Shown here in pieces: positions 10,901-22,452 of a stretch of 64,000 nt of DNA (positions within the stretch are counted from its first letter, which is position 1; each line of letters begins with the position of its first letter). The stretch comes from Channa striata. Its lineage: Eukaryota > Chordata > Actinopteri > Anabantiformes > Channidae. The notes under the pieces were generated by a model. The model saw only the letters and a program-made list of their open reading frames with translations. It ran no database searches and was not told where the DNA came from. Location: positions 1,392,377 to 1,456,376 of the forward strand of contig CM065189.1 of assembly GCA_033026295.1 (NCBI GenBank), given 5' to 3'. The translations under genes were made by a program, and so were the position numbers.

Positions 10901-11965
10901 TTTGTGTAAACTGCTCTTTAACTGCACAGAAATGAATTGCTCTATAAAATATTAAAATGTTCTCTCAATCTGACGATCAGAAAGCAGTTATTACTATGAA
11001 TGTCTGGAAATGGTTAAATTGATTTGAATTCTTTAAAGGCGGTGTGGCGAGAGCTGCTGCCTCGCAGCTAGAGGGCTCGAACCCTGGCCGCCTGCAGACT
11101 TTGTGTGTGGAGTTTGCATGTTCTCCCCGTGCTTGTGCGGGTTTCCTGGTGAATGTGAGTGTGAATGGTGGAACGTCTGGAGGTGTCTCCAGGGTGGACC
11201 CCACCTCTCCCACCACCCGCAACCCTCAGCAGGATGAGTGGTTAAGATAATGGCTGAATAGATTGACTCTATTACTCTAAACTTGCATTAAAACAAACGT
11301 AACAGTTCACTTGCTGTATTACGGTTATAATATAATAATGAAAAGTTTAACATCCCACTTGATTCATTCATCCAAAGTTAACAAATACAATTTATGATGA
11401 AAGAACAGTAAGTAACGTGGACGTTTACAAATGTCTAAACTAAGTTGAAAATAAATATAAGTTTGGACATCTGCAAATGTCCGTGAAACGTTGACACCTT
11501 TGCACGACCTATTTTACTCTTTGGGAAGTCATATCATAATCCGTGCCTTGCCCTGTAACTAACCTGATGTCTTTGGATTCTGCACCTGTTTTTGTGTAGA
11601 TCTAGCCGGCATAGAAATGGGGATGGAGTTTAGCTTTTACCTTTTCAAGTAAAACTTTTAGTTTTTAAATAATTAGTTATCTAGTAGTTTAAAAACAATC
11701 TTCTTCCTCATGCTGCAAATCAAAACAGCTGAGACTCAGTTTCAAGATTAGTGGCCATCTGTGGCTTTATTAACAAATTCAGCTTGATCACCTGCTGCAG
11801 GTGATTGTGATGGGAGCAGAGCAGAATGGTTTGCCAAAGGACTACCAGGAGAAGCTGAGAGCCATCAAGACCAATATGTACGAGGGTCCTCTGCCCATGA
11901 TGGCTGAGCTGGAGAAAGCCAGACGGAGAGCCAAAGAGAGGACCAGCCTCTGCTCGGATGCCTGA
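7909..11965 (+). CDS. ggct: Gamma-glutamylcyclotransferase
   Basis: GGCT is a cytosolic enzyme that converts gamma-glutamyl amino acids to 5-oxoproline and free amino acid in glutathione turnover. Four coding exons join in frame: 7909-8019, 8087-8232, 8320-8452 and 11801-11965, giving 184 aa (human GGCT has 188). The glycine-rich substrate loop FLYFAYGSNLL is at residues 7-17, and the acidic catalytic position corresponds to E88 in LDSQEN. GDEVWGVVWRMN (66-77) and APPSPQYLK near the end of exon 4 are also family hallmarks. All boundaries are GT-AG. The last intron is 3.35 kb and carries a SINE-like insert. The ATG at 7909 is chosen because it gives the usual N-terminus, but the frame stays open upstream to 7678 with a hydrophobic stretch (see findings). 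Confidence 0.95.
8453..11034 (+). other. ggct intron 4, no gene seen
   Basis: Intron sequence between coding exons 3 and 4 of the last pair. Short frames occur on both strands (for example 9108-9410 and 10112-10378), but none has flanking splice signals plus recognisable motifs. I see no RNA gene. Confidence 0.6.
11035..11265 (+). repeat. tRNA-headed SINE-like element in ggct intron 4
   Basis: The left end carries 'gagggctcgaaccctggcc', a good match to a polymerase III B box (GGTTCGAANCC type). The body 'tttgtgtgtggagtttgcatgttctccccgtgcttgtgcgggtttcctggtgaatgtgagtg' follows, and it ends 'aggatgagtggttaagataatggctgaatag'. The same body is present at 58-245. Confidence 0.7.
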
Positions 11966-12342
11966 TGATGCAGCACCACCCCGGGTTAGTCCTCACGCCA
12001 CAGCACGCCGCCCATTACTTTGACTAACCTTAATTCATGCAGCGGCTGGTCGGAGCTCGAGTCACCACTGTTAACCACTGATGAACTGGGTCCGTGGTGT
12101 TGGGACACATTACAGGGTGACACAACCCTGCATTTCCATATTCATGGTTAAGATACATCTCAATGTTTGTTTATTGCTCACAGCAACTTTTCATGAGCCC
12201 CTGATGATTAAATATGACTTCATGACTTCAGCCAGTACGTCTGAAGGTTTTCTGAAGTACAAGTTGGACGTAACTTGAGTGCAAGAAAGACAATATTCTA
12301 TCTCACCCCATTGTGCAGCGAATGTAACTGCTTATTATGTTA

Positions 12343-12348
12343 AATAAA
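12343..12348 (+). terminator. Poly(A) signal of ggct
   Basis: The canonical AATAAA lies 378 nt after the ggct stop codon and is followed by a T/G-containing stretch. It is the first such hexamer downstream of the stop that I see, and it fits a short 3' UTR. Confidence 0.7.
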
Positions 12349-12369
12349 GTATAATGTAATTGTAGAATT

Positions 12370-13600
12370 AGTTTAATACCTTTTGGAAATAGGGGCGTCA
12401 TGTAACTAGCTGTATTTATAGACGTGCACACTTATGTTATCAGCAGCATGCAGTTCAACAGCGTTTAAAGCACATTCTGTTTTAGTATGTTTTGTTTTGT
12501 TTTGTATTCTAAATATATTTTTGATTTTGGGATGGTTCTTCTTCCTGATCTGGTGTTTTTTGGGGAAAGCACTTGAGCATTGAATTAAATAAATGACCAA
12601 CGGCTGCCCTGAAGCTGCAAAACTTACATTAAAAGCAGCAGAAGACAACCCAGAAAAACCCAGAAACACAAAATGTTCCTTATATGCTCAGTGAAATGTG
12701 AAAATGTTTTTAATTTCCCACATTTCAAACTCTATGAAAGGATTTCTGTTTACTTGTGGGTCAGTAGAGGTGAACTTTAATGTAGACGGTGCAGACAGTA
12801 AAGGGCCCTGCTTGGTCGATGGCACTAACAGATTAGATTTTGCCAGTAATTTGTGGTTTCACCATAAGGTGGCCTGAAACATTACTAGTTCCACAAGTCA
12901 TGCTCTGTCTAACGTTTTGAGAAACATCTTAAATAATTGTTTTTTGTTTTTTTTTATCATTGAATCAACATTGTGCCATTGTTGTTAATAGTTATGTTGT
13001 TGCATTTACCAAATCTCCCAGGGTTTAACTAATGCAGCAGATTCAGCTCAGTATCACCACTGTGTGTAAAGTTGAATAAGATTCATTATGCATTATTATT
13101 CATTATTAAGATTTAGAACAACGGATACTGACCTTTGACCTTTACATAGCTGTATCTGTGCTGCAGATGGCAGTGCTACACTGCAGAAAGGAACAGTCCA
13201 TGTGCTCACAGAACATTTGTCCCCACTGCAGAGATTTCACGTTCATACAAGTCAGTTGGGTTATTAAGGATAAATAGTGTGGGACACCAGTCGATAGACA
13301 GGGACTTTACTTTACTTTTACTTTTAATTCACAAAAATGAAATTTAATTGTTCAAACGTTTACAAAGAGAGTGTTATTATCATAACCTCATAATGTGTTT
13401 GATGCTTGTAGAAGGCTACCACAATTGAAGTCTAACAAGTTACAGGCAATGACACCAAGTGGTAGCAAAGCGTATGGAAATGTTTGCCCCTCAGTAGTGT
13501 GATCAAATAAATAAATAGAATCTGTAATAATGTTCTCTCTACTATAATTTTTTAAGTTGTTCAACATCAAAACAATGCAGTTAAACAGAGAGGAACAATG
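12370..13600. other. Intergenic, AT-rich, no feature
   Basis: AT-rich DNA after the ggct 3' end. I see no coding exon, RNA gene or clear repeat. Short open frames (12406-12669, 13388-13570) lack any motif. Confidence 0.5.
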
Positions 13601-13608
13601 GAAAATGC

Positions 13609-14117
13609 GCCAGCCATAACATTATGACCACTTGCCTGTTGGGTAGCTCCCCTTTAGCTGCTGAAACCGCCCTGACCTGTCGAGACCCGAACCCCTTTAG
13701 ACCTCTCAAGGTAGGGCCTCCGTGGATCACCCTTATTTTTCCAGCGCATCCTACAGATGATTAGATTCAACGACAGTGTTTAGGTGGAACGTATCACAGT
13801 AACATCCACGTGAATGTGAAAGCCAACGTTTTCCAACGCATAGGCACCCGCCCTGACCACTGCAGACCGAGAACATCCCACACGGTCCCAGTGTTGGTGT
13901 TGCTCTGACCCAGTCGTCTAGCTGTCGCAGTTTGGTCCTTGTCAGAGTCGCTCAAATCCTTAAACTTTCCCGTGTTTTCTGCTTCCAAAACATCAACTTT
14001 GGGGATAAATTTTCACCTGCTGCCTAACGTGTCCCACCCACTTCTAGGTGCCACCGTCACGAGATAATCAGTGTTGTTCACTTCACTTGTCAGTGGTCAC
14101 AACGTCACGGCTGATCT
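13609..14117. mobile_element. Terminal-inverted-repeat element, copy 1
   Basis: The left end cagccataacattatgacca and the right end, read in reverse complement as cagccgtgacgttgtgacca, form an inverted repeat of about 20 bp with only four A/G differences. The inner left part 'cttgcctgttgggtagctcccct..' and the inner right part 'cagtgttgttcacttcacttgtcagtggtca' match a common fish DNA element. No intact transposase frame is present, so this is a nonautonomous or decayed copy. Related copies are at 45695-46416 and 62961-63370. Superfamily not assigned. Confidence 0.7.
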
Positions 14118-14496
14118 GTGTTTATTGAAACCAAATGTTTGAAGTTGTGAAAAACTGACAGCGTACAGAATGTGAACTATAAATCCTGTATGAACTACTT
14201 CCGTCTTATGAAGTACTTTCTCTGTTAGCTTTGGTACACCCTGAACTACTCTGTTCTCTCCTTAGGAAGCTCTGTCGTTTCCACTCAGCCCGAAGACTGA
14301 GCCAAGATGTTGCTTGCCCCACCCAACGTATCATTTATATTTATATGGCAATAAAGTTCTGTTCAATATTCTGCTGACATGTGGTCTTTGTGTACGACAA
14401 CCTGCAGGTTAAAAGTTGACCCTGGACATAATGGACATGGGAATGGAATGTGGGCTTAATAACCACAGTGGCGTTGGCTCACCACCTTTAAGGGTC

Positions 14497-14531
14497 TGGT
14501 GCCCTGATGATCACACATCATCAGGGCACCA
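14497..14531. repeat. Perfect 15-bp inverted repeat (hairpin) with 5-nt loop
   Basis: The arms tggtgccctgatgat (14497-14511) and atcatcagggcacca (14517-14531) are exact reverse complements around the loop cacac. No gene is adjacent. There is no T-run after it and no reason to call it a terminator in a eukaryote. Confidence 0.85.
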
Positions 14532-14559
14532 TGGAGTTACTGTTTGACCGGTGAACTGA

Positions 14560-15534
14560 AGCTGGGATAAGTTTCAGCCCCCCCGCGACCCTACACATCT
14601 AATATTAGCACTTCTGAAATGTAAGTTCAGTCGTTCCCACTGGGATTTATGGTCCATTTGGATCAGTTAATGTGATAATCCACTAGCCTCCTCCAACCTC
14701 CCACAGGCCTTGGGTAAGTTCTAATCATTCATTACCTCCTCTGATGTCTAGTTACATGTTAAATTACATGCAACAGTAATAATTTTAGCATCCGCTTTAA
14801 ATCACCTTAGGAATAGCTGAAAGTTCTGAAAACCGAACACAAGTATTGAGTTTGTATGCAACTCTTCACCTCTACAGTCTGTGATGTCACAGCGTGTGGT
14901 ATCGGAAACCTGCAAAAATAAGGCAAACGTGTCAGACTTGTCATGGGAGTGGAGTGGAGGATGCACGGATTAAAATGAGGTCATTTCTTTGGCAGTTGAT
15001 GGCATAATCAACTAGAAAGCAGTGAAACAGCAGCAAGTCCTGCCTTCTGATAGGGTGAAAGCAGATGTTTGACGTTTATTGTGTGGAAATAGCTGGTGTT
15101 GACTGATTAATCATTTCTATCAAAACAATAAATCCTTTTCTAGCATATTGTGGGTCTGAAATCTTAATAAAAGTCAATGTTACATCCTTATTAATTGTAG
15201 TTTTTCTCAATGTCGATTGGACAGGGTCATTATGTTTAACAACAACATGCTTAAATGTTTCATAAAAACTATCCGCACATCTACAAAGAACAGAATTAAG
15301 TGCTATTGGCGGATTAATTAAGCGGATTAGCTCTGTTGTTTTGGTAGATAAAGTATCTTCAGTGAAGATATCTGGGCCTAAATTCAGTGAAAGCTGAGAA
15401 AGTCCACAAGGATCATTGGGATGTGAGGTGCACAGTCCTTCAAAACTCAACATCTGGGCCTGAGGATTTTTGGTAGCATTCTACTTTCCCTCACAGTGTC
15501 AGATCTGTAAACTGCTGTAAACTATTCAAGTCAT
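14560..15534. other. Intergenic with an unrecognised 125-codon minus-strand ORF (15076-15453)
   Basis: The minus-strand frame begins MLSFEGLCTSHPNDPCGL and ends NQSTPAISTQ. It is AT-rich at third positions and lies directly upstream, on the same strand, of an L2-like LINE tail at 15535-15770. It could be a piece of a LINE-related ORF or a retroelement-captured fragment. I do not recognise it. The rest of the interval shows nothing. Confidence 0.25.
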
Positions 15535-15770
15535 CCACTAATAAAAGAAGCGCTTCCTGGGAAAAACTCCCTTTAACGGAAGGAACCTCCAGCAGAACCA
15601 GGCTCAGGGTGGACGGACATCTGCCTTGACCCGTTGGGCCGAGTGGAAAACATCGGGCAGGTTGGTAGGACCAGTAGCTGAGCACTGGAAGACACACAGC
15701 ACCAAAGCTGGAGACACCTGAGGACAGGGACAGAGAGAGGGAGGTGGACAATTCACTTTATAGGGTGAAG
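15535..15770 (-). mobile_element. L2-like LINE 3' tail (family A), reversed
   Basis: It matches the tail of the element at 38610-40195 in reverse: 'ggaacctccagcagaaccaggctcagggtggacggacatctgccttgacc', then 'catcgggcaggttggtaggaccagtagctgagcactgg', then 'ctggagacacctgaggacagggacagag'. The very 3' end of the element is missing (it stops after 'gggaaaaactcccttta'). Confidence 0.75.
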
Positions 15771-16802
15771 AATGTGCAGTGTGATACAAGAATCCTTCTG
15801 TGACTGACACGTGTGCGCATCGGACACAGTCTTTCCTGAAGCAGATCACCTCAGCCGGCTGCAACACGGTCTGCCTGTGCCCCGCTGTAACCAAGACAAC
15901 ACAGACTGCCAACACGGAAGAATCACGTACCAGGCCAGTGCCTCACGTGTGCCCCCCCCTGCCCTGGGCTCAGTAAGCGATCCAACTGTGAGCGTGCCAG
16001 CAGCATGCCACCAAGGCTTTCACTGTGGTAAAGCCAGAGGTCACAAGTCTAATAGAGGGACAACGAGCCCGTATCAGACTGTATCAACCCGGCAGCCTTT
16101 GGACTTGGTAAATAAAGTCCAAAACGGTGCTGAAAATCACAGGAAACTCTCGCTCTATCTGAACAGTCCATTACATGCATGTGTGTGTGGCTTTATAGGT
16201 TAATCGCTGTTAAAGTTCATCAACATCCAGCGTCAAACTCTCACCATCCAGATGTGTCAGTGGAACCATGCACTGAGGGTTTCCATTACTTTTGCATGTG
16301 TGGACCTCCGAGCACCTCTGGACAGCAGCTGAGCTGAACTGCACTGAACACTCCCACTGCACCGTGAAGACACAAGTCCTGTATCAAAAGCAGGAGTCTG
16401 CAAGCCGCTTTGTTTAAGGCTCCTTGGGGGGAAGCAGCAGCTTCAATACAGAACCATCGGTGTGCACAAGGTTGCACTTGTACTAAACTATGTTCTATTA
16501 TCATCCCGCTGTCACATTGACCACACACAAATATTCACATGTTGCCAATTATTACTGTGTAGCTGACCCACACCTTGAACGTGTGACATCAGTGAAGGAC
16601 CTTTAGGTCTGTGTGCATGCACAGATTTGTGCTTTACGTGTGGCACCTAACAGGCTTGTGTGGCTCTTTTGAAGCCACTCGTAATCATGTTGTAGCAATC
16701 TTCTCATCTACTTTGCATATCAAGACAAATGCCTGTGAGCTGCAAAATGGCGGTTCCCGTGGAAGCAGCGTCTGTGCTGTGATGCACTGATGTTACAGGG
16801 TG

Positions 16803-17112
16803 TCAGAGCAGATGGACGAGTCTCTTCCTCTGTAATGTCCATACGTCAGGAAGCGAGCCCCCGCCGTCACAGCTGAGTGTCTGAAAGGCCAGCTCGAGGG
16901 TCACAGCCTTGCAAACGTCCCCTCCGGCCCCTTCCGAGGCAGGCTGCGCCACAGAAACCTCCTCCAGAAGAGCTCTCACGTCCCAGACACAGGCTGAATC
17001 TGGGACAGAGAGCTGTCCTGTCTGTGGGGACGCAGGGAAAACAGGTTCCAGCTGCAGCTCACAGTCATAAACACTGGAGACTCCCATCGGTTTTCTGTCA
17101 CCAGGACCTGCA
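16803..17112 (-). other. Possible terminal coding exon on the minus strand, unrecognised
   Basis: On the minus strand an acceptor (atttcattgcag) at about 17113 is followed by an open frame of about 100 codons to a TGA at 16803. It includes VYDCELQLEPVFPASPQ, SACVWDVRALLEEVSV and a basic end LQRKRLVHLL. It is GC-richer than its flanks and reads like an acidic cytoplasmic tail. A membrane-segment frame lies upstream on the same strand (18066-18347). I do not recognise the family and have no proof that the two belong together. Confidence 0.25.
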
Positions 17113-17119
17113 ATGAAAT

Positions 17120-19680
17120 TAAACATGGATTTCAAGTTACAATTGATTGAAGCCATGAGTGTTTTTTCCTTAATGTCCACCAATTAGGAACGAGAACAAA
17201 ATGTTGTGAAAATACGTCAGTGATGCTTTTAAGTGTCGTCCCAACATCCAGCCCACGGTGACCTCTGTTCTGACGCGTCATATTCAGAGTTTGACCATGA
17301 CCTGCCAGCGACACTCTACGTGTCCAGGACTGTTCTTTAACTGTGTGCGTGACAAATTTACAGACGTTCACCAACTTTGGGCATGTGATCCTTAACGCGG
17401 GTGACATTGTGTGGTGTCTTGGAACATGTAAGCTGTCCCCCCGGGACCAGCAGGTGACACGACATGTTTGGTCCCTGCGCCTGACTGAGAGCTGTTTACC
17501 TTGACATTTGTTCACAGTAAGTTGCCTCCATGTTGACATGTGTTTCACAAAGCCACGGCGGCGCTCACATTCAGCTTCCTCTGTGCGAATAACTGCGTTT
17601 CTGCTTGGTGGAACGTGGTTTAGGTGACAATCAGACCAAGCGTACAGCTCCACTGAACTGAAGCGGTTAGTCCAGGACTGTATTACTGACTAACTGAGAG
17701 CACCTTGTAGCTCTGCTGCTCCGTCCAAATGTTCCTGATTAGTTTCGTCCTAATTTGGCAGAGCTGGACTGTCAAAATCTATTTGTCCCAACCAGAATTA
17801 AACAGCAGGTTCCCTCTGTGTGTCAGGACAGATTACGGAAACACAGACTAATTAAATTCTTTCGGGGCCAGCTCTGTCTGCACGTTCGGTCGGGGGCCAC
17901 ACTGCAGTTAGTCTCGTGAAGAATCATATTTAAAGCTGTAATAAAGTTGGGCCAGTGTTGTTCTTCACCCGGTTTGTTCCATCACTTCATGAAAGCACGT
18001 TTGCTGTCCTGTTGTGCAGCCCTCAGTGTGCGGTGGGGTCACAGCGAGGTGCTGCACGTGGACCATTACACAAACAGCAGCATCGCCCTTTGAGTCACGG
18101 TGACCTGCATGGGACAGCTGTGTTTGGGACACTTTGTGTAGCAGGGAGGTTTCAGCGAAAGCCCCGAGCTCTGTGGAATATGTGAGGAAAGTTTCCACGA
18201 CGCTCTAATAAGAATAAACAACATAGCAATAATCAACATAACAATGAGAGCGAGAGTGTGGTCCACTACACAGGTACTGTGGACAGAGACGGTATCGAGT
18301 ACAGCCTGCACAGTTTCCTTCAGAGGGAGGAGGGAGCTTCTCTTCACCCAGCAAAAACTAAATCATTCATACAGTCTACTCACAGATATTATTATCCAAG
18401 CAAGCATTTAATGTAGATCAATATCTGGGCCCAAAAGGGACACACGGGAAAAAAATCCATGGATTATTCATAAAATGTCAGTTTAGAAAATAAAAATAAA
18501 TACCAACAGTTCTTTATTTCTGCATTTATTCACTTCCACATTTCTATATTTTCCACGTTTTTCATTTCGTATTTGTTCATTCCCACATGTATTTATTAAT
18601 GTTTTCTGCTGTCACACACTAGTGACATGAGTGACATTTGCCCTAGTTCTGACCTTTTTGTCCTCACTGATTGATAACGAAGACATTAATGGTGGAATAA
18701 GAGAGTTATTCTACAGAAAAACTGCTTGTTTTCTTAGTGTTCCAGCCTTTGCAGCATGACTTTTTGAGGGTTTGCTAAAGAAATGACACCTCCACACAGT
18801 TACGTTGCTAACGCTCTGCTCTTTGAAAACGTCCATAATTGACACACTGCCCGAGTTTAATGTCGTACTGTATGTGCTGGGTGTAACCCCACTGGCAACT
18901 CCTCCAGCTGCCTACACATCACGCACAGGAACGGGTCCATTATGGTTCAGCGTACACCGAAGACCTTGACAGCAGAATGTCTTTAAGTGGAATTCTCCAC
19001 AGTGACAGACTCTATCGGTCCACGCTGTCTCGGATGTCAGACCTTGCTTTTACCTCCCCCAGCCGAGTCAGCTGAGCCTCACTCTTCACCAGAGTTCCGC
19101 TTCTTTGGCTCCGCTGCCTGCCATAATTCAGCTGCAGGACCTTCCTGACATCACTGGGGTCTTCTGCACATTCTACCATCTTCTGGTTCCAGAAGACACG
19201 TCCTCGCCACTCCTTTGGATGTCCTTGATTCATATTGTTTTAATGACGATTTCCATTTGCATCACTACACCACTATTTTAGATATCTTCAGGTCTGCAAG
19301 CTAAAAATATTCTCAGATAAATTAACCAAATGGCTCTCATTAAATTTTATACTTCTGTTTTTAATTCATTTTCAGAAACAAACAAATCAAACAATTTCTC
19401 ACAATTGTCTAACAGCAATATTTGAAGTAAACAAGAATAGAAAAGAGTTTGTTCATCTTAAAAAAAAACCTGGCCACCCAGAAGACAGTGGGATGGAATG
19501 GAGTTTCACCCAGCTTTGGGGGTCACGCATGTTTAGGTTAATTGCACTGCCTGCTAAATGTTTAGCCTTGTTGAACTTGTTCTTTTTTGCATCCTTTTAA
19601 AAGAAAGTCTGGGGAAATGAACAGATTTGTCTTCTACTAATGGCAGTTTCATTGGAACTTCCAGCAGTAGCCATCAGACG
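17120..19680. other. Intergenic, no confirmed gene
   Basis: Apart from the membrane-segment frame at 18066-18347, I see only unrecognised frames: minus 17132-17653, and minus 19012-19233 beginning MNQGHPKEWRGRVFW with no detectable splice context. No RNA gene or defined repeat was identified. Confidence 0.4.
18066..18347 (-). other. Minus-strand ORF with one strong membrane segment, unrecognised
   Basis: A 93-codon frame beginning MKRSSLLPLKETVQ contains the hydrophobic run LALIVMLIIAMLFILI (residues about 33-48). It is followed by RASWKLSSHIPQSSG, a basic/aromatic then Ile-Pro pattern after the membrane. A possible acceptor (gtctctgtccacag) lies just before the segment in this strand. It could be an exon for a single-pass protein or a chance frame. 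Confidence 0.2.
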
Positions 19681-19689
19681 TATGACTGT

Positions 19690-20960
19690 CCTTAGGCAGG
19701 AGGGTACACAAGCTCCCTCTGTATGCAGATGACATTCTTCTGTTTTTGTCAGTCCCTGTATTGTCACTTCCAGCCTTCCAGTCTCTGCTGGGACAGTTTG
19801 GAGACATTTCTGGATTTTAAACAAACTTACATATGCTACTGGGATTACAATACTTTAGATTTTAAAATGTTTTCCATTTAAGTGGTTGAGTTCAGGCTTT
19901 ACTTGGGAATTGATGTAACTCCCAAAAATATATATATATATATATACATATATGGAGAATCTTGTCAAATGCTGGTTTGATCTTCCTTTGTCCTTTATGG
20001 GTTGTGTTAGTCTAGTCAAAATGTGAGTTTTCATTCGTCTTCTATCCTCATTGCAAATGTTGCCTAGATTGGACGTTGGATACCTAGAAAACTGGACTTA
20101 GATATAGAAAAAGTGTTCATTAAATTTATATGGCACTGTAAAAGTCCTGGGGGAATGTTTAGGGCTACATATACCTAGGGACATGGGTGGCCTTGGCCTG
20201 CCCAATATAATTTTTATAACTGGGCTTGCCAGGCTCATATAATTTGGAATCGGCTGTACTAAAATCTTACGAAAAGAATGCACGGCATGGACTTGCCTAC
20301 CTCCGCCACTATAGGGTCTGTCCAAGACTAAGGCCAAAACAACCGAGATTTGGAAGGATATTTTTCACAAACTCTCCTAAATTCGTAATCTTTTAAAATT
20401 CAGTCAACAGAGAACGTTAGAACAGAACTGCTCCGACCACTTCCTCTCCATCTTTTATTCCCCTCTGCTCTACATTCGCTCGACTGGCTTTCACAATATT
20501 CAACGCAAATGGGAAAAGGATCCTGATAACAAATTTACACATGATTAGCAAGAAGCCATCAGCCCATATTAACACAGTCTTAACCTGTAACAGATTAAGG
20601 GAAAATGCAATATAAACATTTTCATAAACTAGATGTCAAAGATAATTTACCCAGCCTGTAGGTAAAGTGTTGCAAAGAAATAAAACAATTTTTTCTACAA
20701 TGGAAATACATTTCTCATTTCTAAAAGTGTGCTGTCAAGGTATCTTTCAAAGAGAAGATTGTTTTTTCTGTTAAACATACATCACTTCCTTCATATGCTG
20801 TGGACATGCTGTTAATGGAGATTTCCCCCTAAACTTAAGGCCTCCAGCACAATAGAACAGAACTGGACACACTCACTTGGACCAAGGATTTGGTGAAATA
20901 ACCAAATGAAATTACAACAATCCAACTGAGCTAAATATTAACATTTATTTACAATTTTTT
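19690..20960 (+). mobile_element. L1-like LINE relic
   Basis: Decayed reverse transcriptase wording on the plus strand is typical of the L1/Tx1 group. It includes a YADDILLFL catalytic box near 19720 and FIKFIWHCKSPGG near 20120-20150. GLGLPN-type wording lies near 20190, and HHFLHMLWTC near 20780-20815, a hallmark of the L1 C-terminal region. Frames are broken by stops and indels. An (AT)n run at 19925-19945 interrupts it. Borders are approximate. Confidence 0.7.
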
Positions 20961-21414
20961 TGTGGGTTTTTCATGTTTTTAATATCCGGTCACATTAAGC
21001 CTTAAGGCATAATGTTATTCTTCTTGTGGACACTTCAATAAATTAATTATTTGTATTGAAAGTAGGAAAACACAAGGTAAACTTCCCACATGAAATGTTC
21101 ACATTATAGCTGGGAATGGAGAATGATTTCAGTGGCCACTACCCACACACACATATCCATATAAAACTCCTTATTAATCTTAAATAACCGTGTCTTTGAA
21201 CTGTACCTTTGTATCAGTGCTTCACTCCTAATGCTGCTCGTGCACTAGTGATATATAATAAAACATTTTGTAATAATGAGTTTAGCAGGAAAATGAAAAC
21301 TACAACCACGTTTCTAAAAATATTTGAAAACTGTATCTAATAAGACAATGTAGTGATTTATTTGCAAATCGTGTAAAACCCCTTGTAATAATACAATGAC
21401 AACATCTGAAATAA

Positions 21415-21565
21415 ATTGTATGAACTTCTATAACACTTTTCTACCTGTTGGTCCTCAAAGCGCTTTACACTCCTTCTTATCTACCCATTCACACATTCAC
21501 CCATTCACACACCGATGGGGAGCTGATATGCAGCTGGCCGACGCTCACCGGGAGCAACTAAGCTT
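21415..21565 (+). repeat. Dispersed LINE-tail type repeat
   Basis: The stretch 'ctataacacttttctacctgttggtcctcaaagcgctttacactcc' followed by 'cccattcacacattcacccattcacacaccgatggggagctg' is a very common fish interspersed repeat (the 3' region of a non-LTR element). The frame across it is not a gene. The flanks 20960-21410 and 21570-22240 show nothing else I can name. Confidence 0.6.
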
Positions 21566-22452
21566 AAAATGTGTTAAATATGAGAAATGCAATTCTTTTA
21601 CCAACTCTCTGTAAGTCTGTTGGATTATAGTTTTTTATTCTTTTGGAGATGATTTCACAGCTTCTGGTGGATGCTCTTTTTGAACACAGTTTTGCTTTGA
21701 CGTTGACATGAATCTTCACAGATTTATCAGGGTGCTGTGGAAAGGTGGATGAAGATGAAGTTCAGTGTGTTTTCACGTGCAGTAATAACTCACGGCCATC
21801 ATTCACGGTGTGCTGGTTTATATTCAACCTGCTGCCGGGTCTTCACACTTTGACTAGAAGGTGCCATAAGGGGCTGATGTGAATAATGAGTAACATCTCA
21901 GCAGGCTGTGGTTATGTGACCGCCCCGTTACCCTTTGGTCCATCCTGCATAATAACTGACAGAGGTCAATATTCAGATTCACGGATCTTTACAGATTCAT
22001 TAATGTCGGGTCTCACAGTTTGACCTTCATGTGTTGAACTGAAATCAGGACCCGTTTATGGAGGCGCACGGATGATAAACCTTCAGTTCATATCTGTTTT
22101 TTATTGGACCTTTACTGGACTATGGTTCTGTATTGTTAAAGTCTAAACATGTCCATAAATCTGACATTTCCAAGGACATGGGAGCTACATGTTGCATCTT
22201 TGCATTTTAAACCACAATAAAAACTAACTGTTGAACGTGACCTCTGGCTCTGACTTGGAAAAAGGTCCATTAATGAACCTGAGCCACATCCTCATCAAAC
22301 CAGAATCCGCCTGAGACCAGCGGGGATTCGGGTGTAGTGGAGCGGTCGGACCCTCCTCCTCACAGTCACCACGTCCCACCGTCAGCAGATAAAACGCGGG
22401 CGGGACGCGCAGGTTCGCCTGGAGACGCGGGACACGGGCAGAGGACGCGGAC

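Noticed and set aside
14497..14531. Hairpin as a transcription terminator
   Set aside because: This is eukaryotic DNA, and no T-run or adjacent polymerase III gene is present.
17132..17653. 173-codon minus-strand ORF
   Set aside because: No recognisable domain, Arg/Thr/His-heavy composition and overlap with the putative intron before the 17112 acceptor; likely chance.
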